This document shows positions 8,070-14,390 of a DNA stretch of 64,000 bases, in pieces (within the stretch, counting starts at the first letter, position 1; the number at the start of each line of letters is the position of its first letter). This DNA is from a virus. The stretch is taken from positions 78,680 to 142,679 of the IMG/VR virus record IMGVR_UViG_3300020054_000008; one strand, written 5' to 3'. The notes beneath the pieces were generated by a model that saw only the letters and a program-made list of their open reading frames with translations, was not told the DNA's origin and searched no databases. A program made the position numbers and the translations under genes.

Positions 8070-8855
8070 CTAGTAGCTGCCGCCGTGACCGTTGTCGTAA
8101 AGATCACTGATCTCGTCTGCTGTTAAGATGCGACCGTCCCAAATGCTGAGGTCTTTAAAGTATCCCTCCCACTGTAGTGTTGAAGCGGTTGGGCTTTGGG
8201 CTGAACCGTTCATTATCCACTCTCGGCGATCTTGAGGAAAACCGTTAGCAAACGTTTGCGTATCTGCTAGGCTTCCATCTTTGTAAAGCTTGGCTGTGTC
8301 GGTTGCACTATCGTAAGTGAATACTATATGTACCCAAGTAGTCCCGGAATCTCCTTCCCAAAGAACACCTTCAAAGGATGAACCGGTCCCAACTCGGCTA
8401 AAGAAATGCCACCCGCCCTTGTCACCATTGACGGTCGGTTGATCGTCGAAGTACCCAAACTGGGGACCTCGGGTGCCTATAGTCGAACCAGCGTAAGAGC
8501 CAAGGATGAACGAAGCATCATTGCCCGAATCATCTATCTGATTCGTGTCAGGATTTAGCCAGAATGATATTGTGCCGTCGTTGGTACCGATATCATTCAG
8601 TAACTTAGATGCCGACGTTGATGTGCTGTCAGCACCAAGACTTATCCTACTTGTGTTTCCAATTTTCTCAAAGTAAACGCCGTTACTACTATCATAAGTT
8701 ACAGCAGATTCGGCTGTCATTGTATCATAGTTCCCTAACGAGTCTGATGCGTCTGACGTGAATAGGTATCTAGCAGACAGACCGGTAGTAAAGTCTGACG
8801 TTGGTGAACTGGGGACTTCCAGTGAAGTTCCGCTTGCTCTAATTACTATTGCCAT
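8070..8855 (-). CDS. LamG-like protein, copy 4 (first of the tandem array)
   Basis: 261 aa, starting at ATG 8855 after AAAGGA. The N-terminus MAIVIRASGTSLEVP matches copy 1, and the body matches copy 3, so it looks like the founder of the array. LamG core: GTISFWLNPDTNQ, IVFTYDSATDTAKLYKDGSL, then YFKDLSIWDGRILTADEI. It is the first gene after the terminator at 8893-8924 and may have its own promoter (TACAAT just beyond the hairpin). A tail-fibre or decoration role is inferred. Confidence 0.7.
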   Translation of the reverse strand: MAIVIRASGTSLEVPSSPTSDFTTGLSARYLFTSDASDSLGNYDTMTAESAVTYDSSNGVYFEKIGNTSRISLGADSTSTSASKLLNDIGTNDGTISFWLNPDTNQIDDSGNDASFILGSYAGSTIGTRGPQFGYFDDQPTVNGDKGGWHFFSRVGTGSSFEGVLWEGDSGTTWVHIVFTYDSATDTAKLYKDGSLADTQTFANGFPQDRREWIMNGSAQSPTASTLQWEGYFKDLSIWDGRILTADEISDLYDNGHGGSY

Positions 8856-8892
8856 GATTATGTTCCTTTATATATTACGTATTGTATGCTAG

Positions 8893-8924
8893 AAAGGCAC
8901 GCACCGCATCACACGGTGCGTGCC
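8893..8924 (-). terminator. Rho-independent terminator after the fibre-like gene
   Basis: Perfect 11-bp stem (8896-8906 with 8914-8924), 7-nt loop, followed on the minus strand by TTTCT. It lies just beyond the stop of the 8934-9935 gene. The U-tract is short. Confidence 0.75.
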
Positions 8925-8933
8925 TCCAAACCC

Positions 8934-9935
8934 TTACCTGACGATAAGCGTGAGCTGATCACCGGTAACAAGTGCATACGAGAACACGGCATCTATCGCA
9001 GTGTCTACACCAGACAGCCTATAATCAGCTGTACCGGCCGTGACTTCACCGGAAGAACCTGACACTTGTAAGACACCATTAACGAACACATCTATTCGAG
9101 CATCTCTGTCTGCAGCAGGTACAGCAGAAATATCTACGCTAAGTTGTCCTGTAGCAGAATCAGCGGATACGTCAGAAGACAACGCTTGAAGCGCTTTAGT
9201 AGCTCCAGAAGCTGTAGACCCTAACGACGTAATAGCACCAATCAAGGAGTCGTAGCCGAGACTGTTAAACGACGTCCATTGAGAATCGGCAGTAGCCAAA
9301 GGTACACCGACGTCTTTGTCAGACCAGTTTGACGATGTGACGTGAGAATCCACAAAGTAAAGTCTGCCGCCGGCACCAGACAGCACGAGATTTCCTGTAG
9401 TGGTCTTTGCTAAGTCGTGACGTGTTGACGTGCCGAGGAAGAAGACTGACCCCGACGTTGCCATCGCTCCATCTAGCCTTAAATACCCGTCGACTTCGAC
9501 ATCGGGATCGTCAGCAGATCCGCCAGCTGATGCAAATCGAGTGTCTCCAGCTCCATCGATTATCAAGACTTCAGTGCCGTCTTCTGTGAATGTAGCACCA
9601 GAGTCTCCATCAATAATAACAGCGCCGTTGTTAGAAGCGACAAGCTCAAGACCACCCGAACCTGTAATTGCTGTTGTATAAGCCGTCCCTGTAACATACA
9701 GGTCAGAAGTAGCGACAAAGACACCTTCAGTTCCCATCGAACGGAACGTAGCGGGAGCATCAAAGAAAGATGATGCCGAGGTGTCATAATCTAGAACGCG
9801 ACGAATCGACGAAGCGATTTCATCTAAAATGTCTTGCCCATCTGCAAGACTTGGAGGCGACAGCGGAGCCGATCTGCTAGAAACAGGAAGCGACCCAGTG
9901 AGCTGCTTAAGCCTAATTTGGGTTGTAATAGCCAT
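8934..9935 (-). CDS. tail-fibre-like structural protein
   Basis: 333 aa, rich in Gly, Ser, Thr, Ala and Asp with repeated short beta-strands, which is typical of trimeric phage fibre shafts. The N-terminus (MAITTQIRLKQL) is of the kind that attaches fibres to a baseplate. Repeating segments (ELVASNNGAVIIDGDSG, VLIIDGAGDTRFASAGG) look like beta-helix turns. The C-terminal part (IDVFVNGVLQVSG...GDQLTLIVR) resembles a globular tip. It lies directly before four LamG-like genes, so together they probably form the adsorption apparatus. No sequence-specific family match is claimed. Confidence 0.6.
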   Translation of the reverse strand: MAITTQIRLKQLTGSLPVSSRSAPLSPPSLADGQDILDEIASSIRRVLDYDTSASSFFDAPATFRSMGTEGVFVATSDLYVTGTAYTTAITGSGGLELVASNNGAVIIDGDSGATFTEDGTEVLIIDGAGDTRFASAGGSADDPDVEVDGYLRLDGAMATSGSVFFLGTSTRHDLAKTTTGNLVLSGAGGRLYFVDSHVTSSNWSDKDVGVPLATADSQWTSFNSLGYDSLIGAITSLGSTASGATKALQALSSDVSADSATGQLSVDISAVPAADRDARIDVFVNGVLQVSGSSGEVTAGTADYRLSGVDTAIDAVFSYALVTGDQLTLIVR

Positions 9936-9993
9936 TTTTCACTCTCTATTTTGCTAAATTGTTTCAGATCCAGTAAACGTAAGCTCACTCAAT

Positions 9994-10314
9994 CTACATA
10001 AACTTTGAAGCCCAAGCCCAAAGCGCCATGCCGAATTGCACAACAGCAAACACGGTCACCGCTTTAGTCTTGAATAGTTTGAGGTCTTCGACTTCCTTAG
10101 TTAATTCTTTTAATTGCGTCGGGGACGCAACCTCATCTATCTTCTCTTTCCAAGCGCGAAGTTCATCTACTTTATCCTCTCGAGACTGAAACTTAGCTAA
10201 CTCTTGTTTCACGTCTTGGAGTTCAGTTCTTAACGCTTCGATACCAGTCGCTAAAGTCTCAAGCTCTTTCAATACTAACCTAGAGTATTCTGCCCACCCA
10301 TTATCTGACGACAT
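9994..10314 (-). CDS. coiled-coil protein with C-terminal membrane segment (XhlA/holin-like)
   Basis: 106 aa. A long heptad coiled coil (about residues 8-80, with several Leu/Ile-Glu/Lys repeats) is followed by one hydrophobic segment (about 86-103, AVTVFAVVQFGMALWAW). This layout matches XhlA-type holin accessory proteins and small phage membrane anchors. ATG 10314 follows GGAGGG. The endolysin lies 2.5 kb upstream in the same direction, so a lysis role is reasonable but inferred. A structural or superinfection-exclusion protein is an alternative. Confidence 0.55.
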   Translation of the reverse strand: MSSDNGWAEYSRLVLKELETLATGIEALRTELQDVKQELAKFQSREDKVDELRAWKEKIDEVASPTQLKELTKEVEDLKLFKTKAVTVFAVVQFGMALWAWASKFM

Positions 10315-10315
10315 C

Positions 10316-10534
10316 TTATCCCTCCTTCACGATTGGGTTACTAACCAACGTGAGTAGTTCAGTGATTTTATCTAGATAGTGCACAGACACGGACTTATCT
10401 TGCAACATTTGCTCATGAATACTGGAGAGCTCTGCGATCAAAACAACCCTACACTCAAGTAAGTGTTTTCTCTCTTGCTCTTTCGCACAAATCTCCTGCC
10501 TCAAGGACCTAAGTTTTTCAAGATTACCTGACAC
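10316..10534 (-). CDS. hypothetical coiled-coil protein, 72 aa
   Basis: Short, soluble, helical protein with heptad-like leucines, from GTG 10534 (GGAGG, 7-nt spacing). Its stop lies 1 nt before the next gene's ATG and the two coiled-coil proteins may pair. Not recognised. It is the first gene after the thyX terminator and a candidate promoter at 10565-10576. Confidence 0.6.
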   Translation of the reverse strand: MSGNLEKLRSLRQEICAKEQERKHLLECRVVLIAELSSIHEQMLQDKSVSVHYLDKITELLTLVSNPIVKEG

Positions 10535-10564
10535 TGTGAAACCTCCGGAACTAACGACCTACTT

Positions 10565-10576
10565 TTAAATATAACA
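10565..10576 (-). promoter_or_regulatory. candidate promoter: TGT-TATATT and ATATTTAA
   Basis: Directly after the thyX terminator's U-tract the minus strand reads TGTTATATTTAA. It can be read as an extended -10 (TGn plus TATATT), or as one copy of the octamer ATATTTAA also found before the tape-measure and scaffold genes. The start GTG is about 30 nt away. Confidence 0.4.
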
Positions 10577-10610
10577 AAAAAACCTGCATGACTTTTACAT
10601 CGTGCAGGTT
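10576..10610 (-). terminator. Rho-independent terminator after thyX
   Basis: A 10-bp stem with one G-U pair (10581-10590 with 10601-10610), 10-nt loop, then seven U residues on the minus strand (complement of 10576-10582). It lies 50 nt beyond the thyX stop. The opposite strand has only a broken U-run. Confidence 0.85.
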
Positions 10611-10659
10611 TCGTTTATGGAGGTAATTCTCAAGAGAGCCAGTAGCAAGTATTGTGTAT

Positions 10660-11409
10660 TTACAGGCTAATATTTTTTTTCATTTTTTTTCGGAGGTCTT
10701 TATCATCCAAGTTGTCAATCCACGCAGACACAGCGACAGGATACAATGTCGACATTATTTGTACCATGGCCTCAGCCACTCTTTGAATTTCCCACTGGGC
10801 GCCCTCGTGCAATCGGAGACGACAAAAATGAAGAGCGTTATGTAATGAACATGTCCCGTAATACTCTGTGTAGAGGTTTTGAGGAAGCACCCCTCGTGCC
10901 TGCTCTCTACAAACTCCCGCTGACAGTAAACTGTTATAAAGGTTCAAGCTCTGGACATGGTGCTCTCTCACTACTTGTGATGCTCTCGTCCCATAGCCAG
11001 CGTCACTTAAGTCAGGTATTATTACAGGATCCACCTCTTCTTGGACGTTGCTTGCCTGTCTATTACTCTTGTGCTGGGTCCTAAAACTATCCGGTTCATA
11101 AAACCTTAGATCAACGTCAGTATACCGTCTGCTAATCTCGTTATAACTCCAAGTCCTATGACGGTGATGCTGGCTCCTAATAAAGAGAGGAACCACAAAG
11201 CGAAAAGTGACAACATTATGCTCGAACGTACTCGTGTGGCCGTGGTTAACAAGGTACTTAATAAGCTTCTCGTCTTTCTCATCTAACTCTTCCTTGTGCT
11301 TTCCAAATGAAACTCTGGCGCTATTGACGATTGTCAAATCATTGCCCATGTGCTCGACGTACTCTACTGTTCCAATACCATCGCCATACAATTCAACTCT
11401 ATCTAACAT
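10660..11409 (-). CDS. thyX: flavin-dependent thymidylate synthase ThyX
   Basis: 249 aa. Makes dTMP from dUMP using FAD, NADPH and methylene-tetrahydrofolate. The diagnostic ThyX motif RHRTWSYNEISRRY is at residues 83-96, and the preceding HTSTFEH (58-64) is the usual FAD-contacting segment. The C-terminal EGAQWEIQRVAEAM also fits the family. The start is ATG 11409, in a TGATG overlap with the thioesterase stop and 5 nt after GGAG. Length is normal for ThyX. With the dUTPase-like protein and class II RNR it completes a phage-encoded dTTP route. Confidence 0.95.
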   Translation of the reverse strand: MLDRVELYGDGIGTVEYVEHMGNDLTIVNSARVSFGKHKEELDEKDEKLIKYLVNHGHTSTFEHNVVTFRFVVPLFIRSQHHRHRTWSYNEISRRYTDVDLRFYEPDSFRTQHKSNRQASNVQEEVDPVIIPDLSDAGYGTRASQVVREHHVQSLNLYNSLLSAGVCREQARGVLPQNLYTEYYGTCSLHNALHFCRLRLHEGAQWEIQRVAEAMVQIMSTLYPVAVSAWIDNLDDKDLRKKMKKNISL

Positions 11410-11846
11410 CAATACTCCATATCTTTTCTTACTTCAGATTCTATCTTCTGCTTTTTATCAGCGTACTTTTCTTTTATATTCAAGATTGGTACAGGCTCAC
11501 CGTCGCCATCAATTCTGACAAACGTCATCTCAACATCGCAGACAGGCTTTTGTGAGCCGTTCACTACGCTGTGTCGCCTTGCAAACAATCTAATCTTAAT
11601 AGACGTGTTGCCAATATTCACGACATCACCGTATATCTTTATGATTTGCCCAGGACGAACAGGCCGCACGAAGATGACTTCTGATATTGACTTTGTCACC
11701 ATTCTTGGCGAACCGCAGACTTGTGAAGCGAAGGCGACACCGGCTTCATCCAACCATGCCAGCATGGTTCCACCAAATAGGTTACCATGATATCCGACAC
11801 AAGATTCTTTGCACATATGAGTAGCTATAAGTTCTAAATTCTCCAT
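11409..11846 (-). CDS. hotdog-fold acyl-CoA thioesterase (YciA/BACH type)
   Basis: 145 aa. GYHGNLFGGTMLAWLDEAG (18-36), followed by a TKSISEVIFVRPVRPGQ strand block, is the YciA/BFIT hotdog thioesterase pattern; Asp33 is the expected catalytic acid. Such enzymes cleave acyl-CoA to fatty acid and CoA. ATG 11846 lies 2 nt after the glutamine synthetase stop, and the gene ends in the thyX start, so it is firmly inside the operon. The frame continues 9 codons upstream into glnA, but the family N-terminus fits ATG 11846. Its value to a phage is unclear: membrane lipid change at lysis or CoA supply are guesses. Confidence 0.8.
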   Translation of the reverse strand: MENLELIATHMCKESCVGYHGNLFGGTMLAWLDEAGVAFASQVCGSPRMVTKSISEVIFVRPVRPGQIIKIYGDVVNIGNTSIKIRLFARRHSVVNGSQKPVCDVEMTFVRIDGDGEPVPILNIKEKYADKKQKIESEVRKDMEY

Positions 11847-11848
11847 AA

Positions 11849-12847
11849 CTACTTTACATATTCGAGCACACACCTTACGACTCTATAAGGGTCACAATTT
11901 GAAGCGGGGCGGCGGTCTTCTACGTAACCCTTCCACTCCTCGGCTGTCGCCACAGGGACTCTGACACTTGTATTTCTGGAACCGACGCCCCACGAAAATT
12001 CACTGTAAGAAGATGTTTCATGCTCTCCTGTCATTCTCCTCCTGTTCAACTTCCCGTAGTTCTGCATATGCTCAGAATGTTTGGCTGACGCAGTTTCCAT
12101 AATCGCTCTGAACAACTCTTCGCCACCTGATTCTCTCATGGAGTTAGTCGAAAAATTCGTATGACATCCAGATCCGTTCCAGCCCTCGTGCGGTTTCGGG
12201 TGCCAATCTATACCAATGTCGTATGTCTCACAACACAATTGCAGAATGTATCTACTAACCCACAGGTCGTCAGCAGCCTTTAGCGGATCTTCTGCAAATA
12301 CTTGATATTCCCACTGCCCGGGGGAAACCTCAGTATTATAGCCAACGACGCTAATTCCAGCCTTGTTACAGATCGTAGCGTGTTCTCTCACAAGTTTTCT
12401 ATGTCTGATGGGTCCACCAGAGGAACAGTAGTACCTAGTGTCCTGTGGTGGCAGACCATGCTTAGGCCACAAAACGTTCTTGTCGTTCTTGGTGATAAAA
12501 AACTCCTGTTCAAAACCTACCCACAGTCCCTTGTCACCAGACTCTGCTATCTTATCCCTTAAGACGGCTCGGTAATTTGTGTCGTGTGGTTCTCCAGAAG
12601 CTGGATCACAGACTTCGCAAAGAGCAATGTAGTGTTGATCTGATAACTGATAGACTCTGTGTGGCTTAAGCAAAAGCTCAGAGTTGCTTGTGACTGCCTG
12701 GTTCGTCGAGGAGCCGTCAAACGTCCATTCAGCAATTTGGATCTCCATTTCACCTTTCTGGCTTACAGATGGAGTTACGATCTTTGTCTTTGAACGCACA
12801 AGGGGTGATTCCAGTCCGTCAACCCAAACATAATCAACATGTACCAT
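11849..12847 (-). CDS. glutamine synthetase, eukaryotic-like GSII type
   Basis: 332 aa. ATP-dependent synthesis of glutamine from glutamate and ammonia. Signatures in order: WTFDGSST (41-48, beta-grasp), FEQEFF (112-117, metal-binding glutamates), EVSPGQWEYQ (173-182), NGSGCHTNFST (224-234), TGEHETSS (273-280, flap region) and EDRRPASNCDPY (310-321). The size and motifs are those of the short GSII class, not the 470-residue GSI usual in bacteria. ATG 12847 overlaps the endolysin stop (TAATG) and follows GGAGAGAAG by 4 nt; a GTG 18 nt upstream is a poorer start. All listed active-site motifs look intact. Its location between lysis and thymidylate genes shows it is phage cargo. Confidence 0.93.
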   Translation of the reverse strand: MVHVDYVWVDGLESPLVRSKTKIVTPSVSQKGEMEIQIAEWTFDGSSTNQAVTSNSELLLKPHRVYQLSDQHYIALCEVCDPASGEPHDTNYRAVLRDKIAESGDKGLWVGFEQEFFITKNDKNVLWPKHGLPPQDTRYYCSSGGPIRHRKLVREHATICNKAGISVVGYNTEVSPGQWEYQVFAEDPLKAADDLWVSRYILQLCCETYDIGIDWHPKPHEGWNGSGCHTNFSTNSMRESGGEELFRAIMETASAKHSEHMQNYGKLNRRRMTGEHETSSYSEFSWGVGSRNTSVRVPVATAEEWKGYVEDRRPASNCDPYRVVRCVLEYVK

Positions 12848-13767
12848 TATACTTCTCTCCGACACTCATCTAAAAGAGCGGCTAAATCTAGACCAGCGCA
12901 ATCGATCTTTCTCTTAGTAAGATTGTAGTGGTTTATGAACCCGGAAAACCTAGATCTTTCGCACTCTTTATCAACAGTTGTAATTAGCTCACCTGAAGAA
13001 TCAGTCGGACATTGTAAGGGTATATCTAACCCTTTGTGAAGCGCCTTCCAGAGAGCTTTTAAAGCGTCAATTTGAACGTCATAGAACCCAAGGTGCTCTT
13101 CCAATCCTCTACCGTGACACTTTACGGAACCAGCAGGGTTGATAGGTCTGGAGCCGAAGCCCTTACGTTCATACCAGCTCTGGTATTTCGGGTAGAAGGC
13201 ATTTGCAATCTCGACGCCAATACTCTCATGATTCCATTTCCTACCGCCAGCCTGCCAAGCGGCATGCTGCGTATCTAATAGCTGGTAAATCGTGCCATCA
13301 TTGTCGATACCAAAATGGATTGATATTCCTCTTTTCGCAATCACGTTTGCCATTGACTCAGTAGACAAGCAGACGTCCCAGTGGTTAACAAAATAGTGCG
13401 GTCGTCTATCAGGTTTCCCGGCATAGCTGGTGTAAGTACCGTCTTTGCATCCTAGACCATCAGGTTCGTCCCACAGAACAACTTTGTCCCACTCTATAGG
13501 TAGGAAATTACCGTTATGAACAATAAACTTATCGCCTGATCGACATGAGCTTTGGGAAGGAGAAAAGTCTGATATCTCATCTTCTCTCTCTGTCCAAATT
13601 CTTCTATACGTCGCAGGACCGCATAACCCATCAGCAGTTAATCCGTGAGACTTTTGCCACTTCTTAATTGCTTTTACTAAATCATCATCATGTTCATCTG
13701 CTCCGAACCACGAGGGATCCCATCCCAATGAATCGGCGGAGCTTTTGTTGTAGAATACTTTGTCCAT
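12847..13767 (-). CDS. endolysin: peptidoglycan-binding domain plus amidase_2/PGRP domain
   Basis: 306 aa. An N-terminal peptidoglycan-binding type 1 repeat (AIKKWQKSHGLTADGLCG, about 33-50) is joined to an N-acetylmuramoyl-L-alanine amidase of the amidase_2/PGRP family (about 80-300). Zinc-ligand candidates are His129 in VNHWD and the C-terminal His and Cys in FINHYNLTKRKIDCAG; HFGIDNDGTIYQLLD and SIGVEIANA are family strands. It cuts the amide between MurNAc and the stem peptide for host lysis. No signal peptide, so export needs a holin. ATG 13767 follows AGAGGG. Confidence 0.9.
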   Translation of the reverse strand: MDKVFYNKSSADSLGWDPSWFGADEHDDDLVKAIKKWQKSHGLTADGLCGPATYRRIWTEREDEISDFSPSQSSCRSGDKFIVHNGNFLPIEWDKVVLWDEPDGLGCKDGTYTSYAGKPDRRPHYFVNHWDVCLSTESMANVIAKRGISIHFGIDNDGTIYQLLDTQHAAWQAGGRKWNHESIGVEIANAFYPKYQSWYERKGFGSRPINPAGSVKCHGRGLEEHLGFYDVQIDALKALWKALHKGLDIPLQCPTDSSGELITTVDKECERSRFSGFINHYNLTKRKIDCAGLDLAALLDECRREV

Positions 13768-13775
13768 GTTGCCCT

Positions 13776-14378
13776 CTACTCAAAATCTATATCAACAGAT
13801 ACCTTGATATGAATCTTTGGAACTCGCAGCTGATTTGCCATCCCATGTTTCTTTGCTTCTTCAGCGTCGAGGAACCAATCAGCATGCTTCTTTTTGTCTA
13901 CAATCTTCATGAAGTAGTCATCTTTTTTCCCGCAGTTACGAGCCATCATAGTGTAGATAGTTGTGTTAAGTCTATCGGCTTCTGTCGCTCCCGCTTTTAG
14001 TTCTTCAACTTTGCCGAAATCCATGGAGCTGACGTCGTGAATCATTACTGTTGCGTTTGGATCCATAAAGCGCATGCCTTCTTCACCAAAAGAAAACAAT
14101 ACAGCTCCACAGCTCATCGCTTTACCTTCTACGATGGTAGCAACAGGAATTTCTGAATGCTTTATCGCACTGATCATTGACATTAAACTGTAGACTTGGC
14201 CACCGTATGAATCAATGACAATAGGAATTACTTTCTGGCCTGTGTTATGGGCTTGTGCCATCTCTTGAGCGAACTTCTTTGCAGAATCTTCATCAAATTT
14301 ATTGACCCTGATTATTACAGGCTGCTTTCTTAGTTCTATTTCTTTAACTTTGGGATCAATTTCTGTTGTCCAGTGCAT
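13776..14378 (-). CDS. ClpP-like serine protease
   Basis: 200 aa, full ClpP length. Catalytic triad by alignment to bacterial ClpP: Ser89 in GKAMSCGAVLF, His114 in MIHDVSS, Asp167 in ADWFLDAEEA. The oxyanion strand IDSYGGQVYS (56-65) matches the family's NSPGG region. ATG 14378 follows AAGGAG by 5 nt. A separate gp21-type prohead protease exists at 53664-54281, so this enzyme is unlikely to be the head-maturation protease. It may act on host proteins or with a Clp ATPase; partner and target are not visible. Confidence 0.85.
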   Translation of the reverse strand: MHWTTEIDPKVKEIELRKQPVIIRVNKFDEDSAKKFAQEMAQAHNTGQKVIPIVIDSYGGQVYSLMSMISAIKHSEIPVATIVEGKAMSCGAVLFSFGEEGMRFMDPNATVMIHDVSSMDFGKVEELKAGATEADRLNTTIYTMMARNCGKKDDYFMKIVDKKKHADWFLDAEEAKKHGMANQLRVPKIHIKVSVDIDFE

Positions 14379-14390
14379 TATAACTCCTTA

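Noticed and set aside
10535-10659. RNA gene or tRNA in the gap after thyX
   Set aside because: The only structure is the terminator hairpin; no cloverleaf or conserved tRNA loops are seen here or in other gaps.
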